Of a DNA stretch of 64,000 nucleotides, positions 34,189 through 45,719 are shown one piece after another. Location of the stretch: positions 89,798-153,797 of the forward strand of contig RXJW01000046.1 of assembly GCA_003963005.1 (NCBI GenBank). Direction: 5' to 3'. The translations under genes and the position numbers were made by a program. Positions within the stretch are counted from its first letter, which is position 1. Every line of letters starts with the position of its first letter. Source of the DNA: Burkholderiales bacterium. GTDB taxonomy: Bacteria; Pseudomonadota; Gammaproteobacteria; Burkholderiales; Burkholderiaceae_C. The notes under the pieces were generated by a model, which saw only the letters and a list, made by a program, of their open reading frames with translations, did not search any database and was not told the DNA's origin.

Positions 34189-35106
34189 ATGGGCACCACC
34201 GAACACGCCTTCACGCTTGCGCTCGCCCAGGCCGCCACGCTCGGCGAGGGCCTGCAGTGGCACCCCGCCAGCGGCCGCTGGTGGTGGACCGACATCGAAA
34301 GCGCGAGCCTGCATGCCTGGACGCCCGGCGACGGCGCCACGCTGACCGTGCGCCTGCCCGAGCGTGTGGGCTGCTTCGTGCATGCCCGCTCCGGCCGCCT
34401 GCTGCTGGCCATGGCCAAGCGCCTGGCGTGGCTCACGCTGCCCGACCTGCGTGCCACGGGCACCGTGAGCGGCGAGCCCGAGACCCTCGTGCCGCTCGAG
34501 CCGGGTCTTGCCACCCGCGCGAACGACGGCCGCTGCGACCGCAGCGGCGCCCTCGTATTCGGCACGCTGCACGAAGGCCATCCACAGCGCCCGGTCGGCA
34601 GCCTCTACCAGTTCAGCCTCGCCCGCGGCCTGCGCCGCCTGCCGCTGGATGGCGTGGCCATCGCCAACAGCATTTGCTTCAGCCCCGACGGGCGGCGGCT
34701 CTACTACACCGACACGCCCACGCGGCGCATCCGCGTCTGCGACTACGACTCGGCCAGCGCCCGCGTCAGCGAACCCCGCCTGTTCGTCGAGAAGGGCAAG
34801 TCACAGGGCTACCCGGATGGCTCCACGGTCGATGCCCAGGGCCACCTGTGGAACGCCGAATGGGGTGCCGGCACCGTGGCGCGCTACTCGCCCCGAGGCG
34901 AGCCTGCCGGCCGCTGGACAGCGCCGGTGGCCAACACCACCTGCCCGGCCTTCGGCGGTCCGTCGGGCAGCCAGCTGCTGGTGACCACCGCCCGCGCGGG
35001 CCTGAGCAGCGCCGAGCTGATGGCGCGGCCGCAATCGGGCAGCCTCTTCGCCCTGCCGGTGGACCCCAGCCTTTACGTGGCCGAGACGCTGTTCAACGAC
35101 GCCTGA
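34189..35106 (+). CDS. SMP-30/gluconolactonase/LRE family protein
   Basis: A 305-residue six-bladed beta-propeller of the SMP-30/regucalcin family, usually a metal-dependent lactonase for sugar-acid lactones. LGEGLQWHPASGRWWWTDI (about 17-35) carries the conserved metal glutamate, RANDGRCDRSGALVFGT (near 108-124) and NSICFSPDGRRLYYTDTPTRRI (near 162-183) the other ligands (N, D), and YPDGSTVDAQGHLW (near 210) the last aspartate. These look intact. It starts 4 bases after the thioesterase stop. No sugar pathway genes adjoin it, so the substrate is unknown. Confidence 0.9.
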   Translation: MGTTEHAFTLALAQAATLGEGLQWHPASGRWWWTDIESASLHAWTPGDGATLTVRLPERVGCFVHARSGRLLLAMAKRLAWLTLPDLRATGTVSGEPETLVPLEPGLATRANDGRCDRSGALVFGTLHEGHPQRPVGSLYQFSLARGLRRLPLDGVAIANSICFSPDGRRLYYTDTPTRRIRVCDYDSASARVSEPRLFVEKGKSQGYPDGSTVDAQGHLWNAEWGAGTVARYSPRGEPAGRWTAPVANTTCPAFGGPSGSQLLVTTARAGLSSAELMARPQSGSLFALPVDPSLYVAETLFNDA

Positions 35107-35189
35107 ACTCGCGCCGGCACCCGGGAGTCGTCCGCCTGCCCGGAAGCTGTCGAGCGTCAGGCCTGCCCCGGCGCGACAGCCGGCCGGTG

Positions 35190-36554
35190 CTACTTGCCGA
35201 TGCAGAAACTGCTGAAGATGACCCCCAGCAGCTCGTCCGCCGAGAACGCGCCGGTGATCTCGCCCAGCGCGTCGTGGGCCAGGCGCAGTTCCTCGGCCAG
35301 CAGGTCCAGCGCCGCATCGCGCTGCAGTGCGATGGCGCGTGCCTGTGCCAGGTGCTCGGCGGTGCGGGCCAGGGCCTGCACGTGGCGCTCGCGGGCGATG
35401 AACAGGCCCTCGGGCACGGCCTGCCAGCCGGCGGTCTGCAGCAGCCGCTCGCGCAGGGCCTGCAGGCCGTCGCCGGTCTTCAGGCTCAGCGCAATCTCGC
35501 CGGCGGGCGGGGTGCCGAGGTCGGTCTTGTTGAAGACCTGGACGATGCGGCCGGCATCCACAGGCGCCAGGCGGGCGCGGATGCGTTCGTCTTCCGCCGC
35601 GTAGACCGGGTCATCGATCCGCGACAGGTCGTGCAAGAACAGCACGACGTCGGCCTCGCCGATCGCGTCCCAGCTGCGCGACACGCCGATGCGCTCGACC
35701 TCGTCGGTCGTGTCGTCGCGCAGGCCGGCGGTGTCGGTGATGTGCAGCGGCACACCGTCGATCTGGATGGTCTGGCTGACCTTGTCGCGCGTCGTGCCCG
35801 GGATCGGCGTGACGATGGCCAGCTCCGCGCCGGCCAGCGCGTTCAGCAGCGAGCTCTTGCCGACGTTGGGCTGGCCCGCGAGCACGACCTTCAGGCCGTC
35901 CCGCAACAGTGCGCCCTGGCGCGTGCGGGCCTGCACGGCGCTCAGTTGCGACGTCAGGCGGTCGAGCCGCCCGAAGGCATCGGCCTTCTCCAGGAAGTCG
36001 ATCTCTTCCTCGGGGAAGTCGAGCGTGGCCTCCACGAGCATGCGCAGCTGGATGAGCTGGTCGCGCAGCACGCCCACCTCGTGGCTGAGCGCGCCGCCGA
36101 GCGCCCGGCTGGCGCTGCGGGCCGCTGCCTCGGTGCTGGCATCGATCAGGTCGGCCACGGCCTCGGCTTGGGCGAGGTCCAGCTTGCCGTTGAGGAAGGC
36201 GCGCTGGGTGAACTCGCCGGGCTCGGCCAGTCGCACCGCCTGGCCCGCCTCGATGACGCGCGCCAGCAGCAACTGCATGACGACGGCGCCGCCGTGGGCT
36301 TGCAGTTCAAGCACGTGTTCGCCGGTGTAGGAGTGGGGTGCCGGGAAGTGCAACGCGAGGCCGTGGTCGATGGGCTGGCCGGCGGTGTCGCGGAACGGCC
36401 CGTAGGTGGCCTCGCGAGGCTTCAGGTCACGGCCACAGACCGCACGTATGAGTGGCGTCAGATCTTGCGGCGACGACACCCGCACGATGCCGACGGCACC
36501 CCGCCCGGGAGCGGTGGCGATGGCGGCGATGGGGTCGGCGTGGCGGGCGAGCAT
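35190..36554 (-). CDS. mnmE: tRNA modification GTPase MnmE
   Basis: A 454-residue GTPase that with MnmG forms the carboxymethylaminomethyl group on wobble U34 of tRNAs. The N-terminal folate-binding domain ([24 protein letters not shown] start), helical domain, inserted Ras-like G domain ([14 protein letters not shown] and NKTD motifs) and the C-terminal catalytic CIGK are all present. The ATG at 36554 is the family start; the open frame to 36710 runs through hairpins. It belongs to the conserved rpmH-rnpA-yidD-yidC-mnmE order leftward from the origin. Confidence 0.97.
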   Translation of the reverse strand: MLARHADPIAAIATAPGRGAVGIVRVSSPQDLTPLIRAVCGRDLKPREATYGPFRDTAGQPIDHGLALHFPAPHSYTGEHVLELQAHGGAVVMQLLLARVIEAGQAVRLAEPGEFTQRAFLNGKLDLAQAEAVADLIDASTEAAARSASRALGGALSHEVGVLRDQLIQLRMLVEATLDFPEEEIDFLEKADAFGRLDRLTSQLSAVQARTRQGALLRDGLKVVLAGQPNVGKSSLLNALAGAELAIVTPIPGTTRDKVSQTIQIDGVPLHITDTAGLRDDTTDEVERIGVSRSWDAIGEADVVLFLHDLSRIDDPVYAAEDERIRARLAPVDAGRIVQVFNKTDLGTPPAGEIALSLKTGDGLQALRERLLQTAGWQAVPEGLFIARERHVQALARTAEHLAQARAIALQRDAALDLLAEELRLAHDALGEITGAFSADELLGVIFSSFCIGK

Positions 36555-36581
36555 GGCCGAATTGTCACGCCCGAAAAGCAC

Positions 36582-36603
36582 ACAGCCGCGCGAAGGCGGC
36601 TGT
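36582..36603 (-). other. Hairpin just upstream of mnmE
   Basis: ACAGCCGC / GCGGCTGT is an 8-bp stem with a 6-base loop, followed on the minus strand by GTGCTTTTC. It is a weak terminator-like structure 28 bases before the mnmE start, so it may act as an attenuator or a second terminator after yidC. Confidence 0.5.
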
Positions 36604-36708
36604 GGCGGGTGTTGGCGCGGGGGAGGCCGGGTCCAGGTGCTCTCGTGAGCCCCGTCCGGGCCGGTGTTCTCTGCCCCGCAAGGCCATTGAACCCCGAACG
36701 CCGGGCGC

Positions 36709-36733
36709 AAAAAAGCCCCCGCGTGCGGGGGCT
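36709..36733 (-). terminator. Intrinsic terminator downstream of yidC
   Basis: A 9-bp stem (AGCCCCCGC / GCGGGGGCT, 2-base gap) followed on the minus strand by six T residues. It ends the yidC transcript 142 bases after the yidC stop, so mnmE probably has its own promoter. Confidence 0.88.
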
Positions 36734-36874
36734 CATTCGAGGGGTGTGATGCAGTTCACGCGCTGCCTGCGCACGCGTAGCGCTGCGCTCCCTCCAGCGG
36801 CTGCCGCAGGTCCGGCTATGCCGGTCTGACGGCAGCGCCCCCTCGAGGGGGCCGGCGAAGCCGGTAGGGGGTGG

Positions 36875-38593
36875 TCAATTCACGCCCAACTGCTTGTTGA
36901 TCATCCACTGCTGGGCGATCGACAGGATGTTGTTCGTCAGCCAGTACAGCACGAGGCCGGCCGGGAAGACGAAGAACATGATGCCGAAGGCCACCGGCAT
37001 GATCCACATCATCTTCTGCTGCATCGGGTCGGCGGCCGGCGGGTTCAGCCAGACCTGGAACAGGCTGGAGGCCATCATCAGCAGCGGCAGGATGAAGTAG
37101 GGGTCGCGCACCGAGAGGTCGGTGATCCAGAGCATCCACGGTGCCTGGCGCATCTCGACGGTTGACAGCAGCACCCAGTACAGCGCCATGAAGATCGGCA
37201 TCTGCGCAAAGATCGGCAGGCAGCCGCCGATCGGGTTGACCTTTTCCTCGCGGTAGATGCGCATCATCTCCTGCTGCATCTCCTGCGGCTTGTCCTTGTA
37301 GCGCTCCTTCAGGTCGTTGATGCGCGGTGCCAGGGCCTTCATCTTGGCCATCGACTTGTAGGCACTCGCGTTCAGGCCGTACAGCGCAATCTTGAGCAGC
37401 AGCACCAGGGCGACGATCGTCCAGCCCCAGTTGCCGATGAAGCCGTGCAGCTTGTCGAGCAGCCAGAACAGCGGCTCGGCAATGATGGTCAGCATGCCGT
37501 AGTCCTTCACGCGCTCCAGGCCCGGGGCGAGCTTGGCGAGGTTGTTCTCCTCCTGCGGACCGGCAAAGAGCGTGGCCGTCTGCGTGGTGCTGGCGCCGGG
37601 GGCGAGCGTGGGCAGCGTGAACACCAGGCCGGTGGCGTAGGTGTCGGCACGCACACCCACCTGGCCCGGCAACTTGCGCACGAAGAACTCGCGGTTGCCG
37701 GCTTCGTTCACGAGCCAGGCGCTCGCGAAGTAGTGCTGCACCATCGAGACCCAGCCGTCGTTGGCCGTCTTCTCGATGTCGACCTTGTTCTTGTCGATGT
37801 CCTCGAACTTGATCGTCTTGAACTTGGTCTTGTCGTTGTAGACCGCCGGGCCGGTGAAGCTGGGCGTGAACGCAGCGCCGCCGGTGACGGTGCTGCCGTC
37901 GCGCACGAGCTGCAGGTAGACCTGCGGCGTGACCGGTGCCGTGCCGGTGTTCACCACCTCGTGGGTGACGCCCACCGTGTAGGCGCCACGCTTGAAGGTG
38001 AAGGTCTTGATGAGCTTCACGCCGCCGACCTCGGCCGATTCCAGGCGCAGCTTGATCTCGTCCTGGCCGTCCTTCAGTGCGGTGTCGCCGGCCACCACGG
38101 TCATGGGCGTGGTGTGCGCAGGCAGCGGGCCCTGGGCGCTGACCAGGCCGGTCTGGGCGCGGTAGTGCTGGGCTTCGTTGAACAGCACCACCGGCTGGGG
38201 CGTGAAGGGCGCGGGCTGCTTCAGGCGCACCATCTGCAGCAGCTGATCGGTGACCGTCGGGTCGGGCGAGGTCAGGTACTTGGGCAGTTCGGCGCGGATG
38301 ATGTCGCCGCCCAGCGTGTCAACGGTGACCGTCAGCACGTCGGTGCGGATGGTGACCTTCTCGGACGGTGCCGCGGCGGGCGCAGCGGCGGCGACGGGCG
38401 CCGCACCCGCAGCGGCGGTGGCCGCGGGCACGCCGGTGGCTGTGGAGGCACCCGGCGCCGGGGCCTGCGCGGCCGTGCGCGGCGCGGGGCTGAACATCGA
38501 GGGGTGGCCGTTGTGCCTTTGCCAGCCGTCCCAGAGCAGGAACAGCGACGCGGTGAACACCACCCACAGCACGGTGCGGCGAATATCAGTCAT
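36875..38593 (-). CDS. yidC: Membrane protein insertase YidC
   Basis: A 572-residue inner-membrane insertase that acts with or without SecYEG. An N-terminal transmembrane anchor (TVLWVVFTASLFLLWDGW, about 7-24) leads to an Ala/Pro-rich linker, a large periplasmic beta domain (about 75-340) and a C-terminal core of five membrane segments (from IIAEPLFWLLDKLHGFIGNWG). Length is normal for Gram-negative YidC. Its start overlaps the yidD stop (38586-38588) by 8 bases, so it belongs to the rpmH-rnpA-yidD-yidC block. Confidence 0.97.
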   Translation of the reverse strand: MTDIRRTVLWVVFTASLFLLWDGWQRHNGHPSMFSPAPRTAAQAPAPGASTATGVPAATAAAGAAPVAAAAPAAAPSEKVTIRTDVLTVTVDTLGGDIIRAELPKYLTSPDPTVTDQLLQMVRLKQPAPFTPQPVVLFNEAQHYRAQTGLVSAQGPLPAHTTPMTVVAGDTALKDGQDEIKLRLESAEVGGVKLIKTFTFKRGAYTVGVTHEVVNTGTAPVTPQVYLQLVRDGSTVTGGAAFTPSFTGPAVYNDKTKFKTIKFEDIDKNKVDIEKTANDGWVSMVQHYFASAWLVNEAGNREFFVRKLPGQVGVRADTYATGLVFTLPTLAPGASTTQTATLFAGPQEENNLAKLAPGLERVKDYGMLTIIAEPLFWLLDKLHGFIGNWGWTIVALVLLLKIALYGLNASAYKSMAKMKALAPRINDLKERYKDKPQEMQQEMMRIYREEKVNPIGGCLPIFAQMPIFMALYWVLLSTVEMRQAPWMLWITDLSVRDPYFILPLLMMASSLFQVWLNPPAADPMQQKMMWIMPVAFGIMFFVFPAGLVLYWLTNNILSIAQQWMINKQLGVN

Positions 38594-38915
38594 GGAAAGG
38601 CTCAGGCGAGGAAGACGACGCCGCGCGCGCCGGCGCAGCGGGAGAGGAAACGAGGCGCGAAAACAGCCGCGGCGGATTGTCAGGCACGGGATCGTGCCCG
38701 CCCTGGCAGAACGGCTGGCAGCGCAGCAGGCGGTGCACGGTCAGGTAGCTGCCGGCCAGCGCCCCGTGGCGTTCGAGGGCGGCGAGCGAGTACCGGGAGC
38801 AGGTCGGCTCGAAGCGGCAGGCGTTGCCGAGCCACGGGCTCAGCAGCAGGCGGTAGCTGCGCACCGCGGCCATCAGGGCCCGGGCGGGCCAGCTCGGCCG
38901 GCGCGCGGGCGTCAT
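38586..38915 (-). CDS. yidD: Membrane protein insertion efficiency factor YidD
   Basis: A 109-residue protein with the diagnostic core SPWLGNACRFEPTCSRYSLA (about 26-45) and LLRCQPFCQGGHDPVP (about 63-78), including the conserved cysteines. It helps insert proteins through YidC. The C-terminal ~30 residues (S/A/P-rich) are a lineage extension. It overlaps rnpA by ATGA at 38912-38915 and yidC by 8 bases. Confidence 0.95.
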   Translation of the reverse strand: MTPARRPSWPARALMAAVRSYRLLLSPWLGNACRFEPTCSRYSLAALERHGALAGSYLTVHRLLRCQPFCQGGHDPVPDNPPRLFSRLVSSPAAPARAASSSSPEPFHD

Positions 38916-39406
38916 GCCGACACCTCCGGCGGCGCGGCCTGCGGCGGGCGAGGCTTCAGCGCCCGGTCCAGCAGCTGGGCCAACTCGGCGCGCGCGGCCT
39001 GGCGCAGGGCGTCTGACGCGGCACTCGGGAACTGTTGGCGGTCAAACGGTGAACGCAAGCGGACGACCCACATCCCGGGCGGCATGCCGGGGCGTTCGGC
39101 AAATGCGGCGCGAATCTGCCGCTTCAAGAGCTGACGCGTCACCGAGCGCTTGGCATGCCGCTTGGGAACGACCATGCCCACCCAGCACCCTTCGGGCGCG
39201 GGCGGGACTTGTTCCACAGGGTTGTGCACAGGTTGTGTGCCGCCTGTTGATAACTCGGCCTGGGCTGTGCGTAACCTGGCGGCGTGCCAAGCACTGGGTG
39301 CCGGCGTGGCCGGGAGGTGGTGCAGCGCGAAATGCGCGCTGCGCGCCCGGCTCTGGCGGCCGAGCACTCGCTCGAAATCCACCGGGCGTTGCAGCTTGCC
39401 GATCAT
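38912..39406 (-). CDS. rnpA: Ribonuclease P protein component
   Basis: A 164-residue protein subunit of RNase P, which matures tRNA 5' ends with the RnpB RNA. The RNA-binding motif is degenerate but clear (VVPKRHAKRSVTRQLLKRQIRAAF, about 88-111). An insertion (ELSTGGTQPVHNPVEQ, about 60-75) and a longer C-terminus are typical of Burkholderiales versions. The ATG at 39406 (MIGKLQRPVDFERVL) fits the family; the frame open to 39511 does not. It overlaps yidD (ATGA) and follows rpmH by 46 bases. Confidence 0.93.
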   Translation of the reverse strand: MIGKLQRPVDFERVLGRQSRARSAHFALHHLPATPAPSAWHAARLRTAQAELSTGGTQPVHNPVEQVPPAPEGCWVGMVVPKRHAKRSVTRQLLKRQIRAAFAERPGMPPGMWVVRLRSPFDRQQFPSAASDALRQAARAELAQLLDRALKPRPPQAAPPEVSA

Positions 39407-39452
39407 CGGGTGCGCCCGGAGGCTGGCGGCGCAGAGGGCGCCGCCGCGCGGC

Positions 39453-39587
39453 TTAGACGGCCAGGCGCTTGCGGCCCTTGGCGCGACGAGCGGCGATGAC
39501 GGCGCGGCCACCGCGGGTCTTCATGCGCACGAGGAAGCCGTGGGTGCGGGCGCGGCGAGTCTTGGAGGCTTGGTAGGTACGCTTCAT
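39453..39587 (-). CDS. rpmH: 50S ribosomal protein L34
   Basis: A 44-residue, very basic ribosomal protein (start [20 protein letters not shown], end AKGRKRLAV), almost identical in pattern to L34 everywhere. Too short for ordinary gene callers with a 60-codon cut-off. It starts the leftward origin block and lies 259 bases from dnaA. A purine-rich GGGTCTCCC-type leader precedes the ATG, and no strong ribosome site is obvious. Confidence 0.97.
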   Translation of the reverse strand: MKRTYQASKTRRARTHGFLVRMKTRGGRAVIAARRAKGRKRLAV

Positions 39588-39846
39588 GGGAGACCCCTTG
39601 TGAGCTCAGTGAGGGTTTGTTCGGGTCGGGCACAGCGGTTGGCGCCCGACTAAAAAGCGCATGGCGAACGGTGTCGCGATGCGCGAAAACCCGGCATTAC
39701 AGCAGAAGCCGCCCGGGCGGTCAATAAGTGTCCCGGCTCAAGGCGGGTTTGCCAGGGATTGACCCCCTGCGAAATTCTGTGGATAACCCTCCTTTTGGCG
39801 GCCCCGGTTCCGTACAATCCGGCCGCTCGAAAAGAAGTTTTCCACA
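39588..39846. other. rpmH-dnaA intergenic region, probable origin region (oriC)
   Basis: 259 bases between divergent rpmH and dnaA. It contains a perfect DnaA box (TGTGGATAA, 39778-39786; reverse complement TTATCCACA) and a one-mismatch box TTTTCCACA (39838-39846) touching the dnaA start codon. TACAAT at 39813-39818 is a candidate -10 of dnaA. No long AT-rich unwinding stretch is visible, and two boxes are few for an origin, so the functional oriC may extend elsewhere. The gene order strongly supports origin proximity. Confidence 0.6.
39778..39786 (-). promoter_or_regulatory. DnaA box (consensus)
   Basis: TTATCCACA on the minus strand, an exact match to the R1-type consensus, 61 bases before the dnaA start and just upstream of its candidate -10. 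It probably serves DnaA autoregulation and possibly initiation. Confidence 0.85.
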
Positions 39847-41400
39847 ATGAGCCAAGAAGAACACAGGGTGGACGGGGTGCAGGCTTTGAACTCGGGCGCG
39901 GTGGCGGTGAATTCATCAGGCAGCGACGGCGCCATGCCGTCGTCGTTGGCGTCGGGCGCCGTGCCGGACGGCCTGCAGGACGTCTGGCAACGGGGCTGCG
40001 AGCGCCTGGCCACCGAGCTGCCGGAGCAGCAGTTCAACACCTGGATCCGCCCGCTGCCGGCCGCGACCGTCGTGGCCGATGCCTCGGGCGGGCTGGTCGC
40101 CACGTTGAAGGTCCCCAACCATTTCAAGCGCGACTGGATCCGCCGGCAGTACGCCGCCCGCATCGAAGCCATCCTGAGCGAACTGGCGGGCCGCCCGACG
40201 CGGCTGGAGCTGGCGCTGTCGGCGCGCGAGCCCGCGCCGGCGGCCCCGTCGGCCCCGGCCCACGCGGCGGCTGCGCCTCAGCCTGCGAGCCTGCCGGCCG
40301 ATGGCGCTGCAACCGCGCGCCCGGTGGCTGCGCCGGCGGCGAGCGCCATCCAGCTGCCGTCGCAGGCCCCGGCCTCGGCCAAGCACCGCATCAACCCGCA
40401 GCTCACCTTCGACACCCTCGTGCCCGGCCGCGCCAACCAGATGGCCCGCACCGCCGCGCTGCACGTGGCCGGCGCGCCCGGCGTCACCTACAACCCGCTG
40501 TTCATCTACGGCGGCGTGGGCCTGGGCAAGACCCACCTGATCCACGCGGTCGGCAATGCGCTGCTGAAGGACCGGCCGGACGCCCGGGTGCTCTACCTGC
40601 ACGCCGAGCAGTTCATCTCCGACGTCGTCAAGAACTACCAGCGCAAGACCTTCGACGAACTCAAGGCCAAGTACCACTCGCTGGACCTGCTGCTGATCGA
40701 CGACGTGCAGTTCTTCGCCGGCAAGGACCGCACGCAGGAGGAGTTCTTCAACGCCTTCGAGGCGCTGCTGGCCAAGAAGGCGCACATCATCATGACGTCG
40801 GACACCTACCCGAAGGGCCTGGTGGACATCGACGAGCGTCTGACCTCCCGCTTCGACGCCGGCCTGACCGTCGCCATCGAGCCGCCGGAGCTCGAGATGC
40901 GCGTGGCCATCCTGATCAAGAAGGCCGAGGCCGAGGGGCAGCCCATGCCCGAGGACGTCGCCTTCTTCGTCGCCAAGAACGTGCGCGCCAACGTGCGTGA
41001 ACTGGAAGGCGCGCTGCGCAAGGTGCTGGCCTACGCCAAGTTCTCGCACAAGGAGATCAGCATCGCGCTGGCCCGCGAGGCGCTGAAGGACCTGCTGTCC
41101 ATCCAGAACCGCCAGATCGGCGTGGAGAACATCCAGAAGACGGTGGCCGACTTCTACAAGATCAAGGTCGCCGACATGTACTCCAAGAAGCGCCCGGCCA
41201 GCATTGCCCGGCCGCGCCAGATTGCGATGTACCTGGCCAAGGAGCTCACGCAGAAGAGCCTGCCCGAGATCGGCGAGCTCTTCGGCGGCCGCGACCACAC
41301 CACCGTGCTGCACGCGGTGCGCAAGATCGGCGGCGAGCGGCAGAAGAACACCGAGCTGAACCAGCAACTGCACGTGCTCGAACAGACGCTGAAGGGCTGA
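39847..41400 (+). CDS. dnaA: Chromosomal replication initiator DnaA
   Basis: A 517-residue initiator, slightly longer than the usual ~470 because of an extended N-terminus and an Ala/Pro-rich linker. Domain I with FNTWIRPL (about 60-67), linker domain II (about 120-180), AAA+ domain III with Walker [11 protein letters not shown] (about 221-230) and Walker [11 protein letters not shown] (about 280-289), and domain IV with the DnaA signature [15 protein letters not shown] (about 480-494). The ATG at 39847 abuts a DnaA box. First gene of the dnaA-dnaN-gyrB series. Confidence 0.98.
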   Translation: MSQEEHRVDGVQALNSGAVAVNSSGSDGAMPSSLASGAVPDGLQDVWQRGCERLATELPEQQFNTWIRPLPAATVVADASGGLVATLKVPNHFKRDWIRRQYAARIEAILSELAGRPTRLELALSAREPAPAAPSAPAHAAAAPQPASLPADGAATARPVAAPAASAIQLPSQAPASAKHRINPQLTFDTLVPGRANQMARTAALHVAGAPGVTYNPLFIYGGVGLGKTHLIHAVGNALLKDRPDARVLYLHAEQFISDVVKNYQRKTFDELKAKYHSLDLLLIDDVQFFAGKDRTQEEFFNAFEALLAKKAHIIMTSDTYPKGLVDIDERLTSRFDAGLTVAIEPPELEMRVAILIKKAEAEGQPMPEDVAFFVAKNVRANVRELEGALRKVLAYAKFSHKEISIALAREALKDLLSIQNRQIGVENIQKTVADFYKIKVADMYSKKRPASIARPRQIAMYLAKELTQKSLPEIGELFGGRDHTTVLHAVRKIGGERQKNTELNQQLHVLEQTLKG

Positions 41401-41579
41401 GGCCGGGCGCGTCGGGTTTTCCCGGGGCGATCCGGGGCCCGCGACCGGGCCCGCCCGCCGGGCGGCGTCACGATTCCGGGCGACAATCGCAGCTTCACGC
41501 GCGCGCGCGTCTCAGAGGGTGTCAGTGCCCCCTGACTTCACCCGTTCAGCTCCTACAAGCTCTTACCCAAGAGGCCTCC
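41401..41579. other. dnaA-dnaN intergenic region
   Basis: 179 bases, very GC-rich, with no DnaA box. CGGG-TTTT-CCCG (about 41413-41424) and GGGCCC-N6-GGGCCC (41435-41452) are small hairpins. No clear terminator U-tract, so dnaN may be read from dnaA transcripts as well as its own promoter. Confidence 0.5.
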
Positions 41580-42692
41580 ATGATCGTTCTGAAAGCTCCC
41601 CAGGATCAGGTGCTCGCCGCGCTGCAGGCGGTGTCGGGCATCGTCGAGCGGCGTCACACGCTGCCGATCCTGGCCAACGTGCTGATCCGCAAGACCGGCA
41701 ACCAGGTGGAGCTCACGACCAGCGACCTCGAGATCCAGGTCCGCACCACGGTGCAGTTCGACGGCGACGCCGGCAACCTGGCCACCACGGTCGGCGCCCG
41801 CAAGCTGATCGACATCCTGCGCTCCATGCCCGCCGACCAGACGGTCAGCCTCACGAGCAACCAGAACAAGATGACGCTGCAGGGCGGCAAGAGCCGCTTC
41901 ACGCTGCAGACGCTGCCGGCCGACGACTTCCCGCTCGTGCAGGAAGCCGCCGACTTCGGCCCCGCGTTCAGCGTGCCGCAGAAGGCGCTCAAGGGCCTCA
42001 TCAACCAGGTGCACTTCGCGATGGCGGTGCACGACATCCGCTACTACCTCAACGGCATCCTGTTCGTGGCCGAGGGCAAGAACCTCACGCTGGTGGCCAC
42101 CGACGGCCACCGCCTGGCCCTGGCCCAGGCCGAGCTCGACACCGACATCCCCAAGCAGGAAGTCATCCTGCCGCGCAAGACCGTGCTGGAGCTGCAGCGC
42201 CTGCTGAAGGACGGCAAGGACGACGACGCCATCGAGATGCGCTTCGCCGGCAACCAGGCCAAGTTCAGCTTCAGCGGCATGGAGTTCGTGACCAAGCTCG
42301 TCGAGGGCAAGTTCCCCGACTACAACCGCGTCATCCCGAAGAACCACAAGTTCCGCCTGACGCTCGGCCGTGCGCCGCTGCTGTCCAGCCTGCAGCGTGC
42401 CGCGATCCTGACCAGCGAGAAGTTCAAGGCCGTGCGCCTGACCTTCGAGCCGGGCCTGCTGTCGATCGCGTCCAGCAATGCCGAGCAGGAAGAGGCCAAG
42501 GAAGAGATCGAGATCGACTACGCCGGCGACAAGATCGAGACCGGCTTCAACGTCACCTACCTGATGGATGCCCTGTCCAACATGAGCCAGGACATGGTCT
42601 GCATCGACCTGAACGACAGCGCCTCCAGCGCCCTTCTCACCATTCCGGACACGACGGGTTTCAAGTACGTCGTCATGCCGATGCGGATCTGA
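41580..42692 (+). CDS. dnaN: DNA polymerase III sliding clamp (beta subunit)
   Basis: A 370-residue beta clamp with the normal three-fold domain repeat (about 120 residues each). The start MIVLKAPQDQVLAALQAVSG and the C-terminal FKYVVMPMRI (ending in the conserved MPMR-L/I) are typical. It rings DNA and tethers the replicative polymerase. It lies 179 bases after dnaA and before gyrB, which has a possible terminator in front of it. Confidence 0.98.
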   Translation: MIVLKAPQDQVLAALQAVSGIVERRHTLPILANVLIRKTGNQVELTTSDLEIQVRTTVQFDGDAGNLATTVGARKLIDILRSMPADQTVSLTSNQNKMTLQGGKSRFTLQTLPADDFPLVQEAADFGPAFSVPQKALKGLINQVHFAMAVHDIRYYLNGILFVAEGKNLTLVATDGHRLALAQAELDTDIPKQEVILPRKTVLELQRLLKDGKDDDAIEMRFAGNQAKFSFSGMEFVTKLVEGKFPDYNRVIPKNHKFRLTLGRAPLLSSLQRAAILTSEKFKAVRLTFEPGLLSIASSNAEQEEAKEEIEIDYAGDKIETGFNVTYLMDALSNMSQDMVCIDLNDSASSALLTIPDTTGFKYVVMPMRI

Positions 42693-42739
42693 GCCTGCGG
42701 CTCTGATCCGCTGCGCGGTGCATGTTTCGCACCCCCCTG

Positions 42740-42763
42740 CCCCCCGCCGAGCGGGGGGTTCTA
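42740..42763 (+). terminator. Probable terminator between dnaN and gyrB
   Basis: CCCCCCGC / GCGGGGGG, an 8-bp stem with a 3-base CGA loop, followed by TTCTAG. The U-tract is interrupted, so termination may be partial. Confidence 0.6.
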
Positions 42764-42798
42764 GTTTGAGAGTTGTACCGGCCGCATGGCGGCCTTGA

Positions 42799-45357
<2,559 letters not shown>

Positions 45358-45595
45358 CGTCGGCATGCTGCCCTAGAGCAGCCGAATGAACAGCGACCGG
45401 CAGTCGCGAGTTGATGCGACTCGTCTTTGTTCCTAACGGGTGAGGTCGTGGGCAATGATGCGGCCGACAAATCTCGGGAACGCCTCCCGTGCGGTTGTTC
45501 TTTGTTCAGAACGCCGCGCCTCCGAGACCGGCTCGAGACGTCCGAGACAGTTGCTCCCGGAGGACGGCAGGTTGAACGTCAGGGTGGCTTGCCCG
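45358..45595. other. Non-coding region after gyrB
   Basis: No gene seen. A 5-bp hairpin CGAGT/ACTCG (45407-45423) followed by TCTTTGTT could be a weak gyrB terminator, and GCGAC-CGGCA-GTCGC lies just before it. TCTTTGTTC occurs twice (about 45424 and 45498). Confidence 0.5.
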
Positions 45596-45719
45596 TCAAC
45601 CGCCTGTAGCGCAGGTCACCTTGATCGACCGCGGCTTGCGCATGCCACGCCAGGTCACGCGGTCCAGGTTGCAGCGCGGCTCCAGCTCAAGGGCCTCGTG
45701 CAGTGTTCCGCGCTGTGCC
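45596..45719 (-). pseudogene. Orphan C-terminal coding remnant
   Basis: About 40 codons on the minus strand with almost all third positions G or C, ending LELEPRCNLDRVTWRGMRKP and then ~12 residues with a second cysteine. It directly follows the glycerophosphodiesterase stop in a different frame and has no start of its own. It looks like the end of a lost gene, perhaps exported given the two cysteines. The family is not recognised. Confidence 0.4.

Larger units (their letters stand above)
36555..36874. other. Hairpin-rich spacer between yidC and mnmE
   Basis: About 320 bases without a gene. Four inverted repeats in a row: CCCCCTCGAGGGGG (36838-36851, perfect 14-bp palindrome), CCGGC-GAA-GCCGG (36853-36865 region), the terminator at 36709-36733, and the hairpin at 36582-36603. 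The first two look like REP-type palindromic units. Confidence 0.65.
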
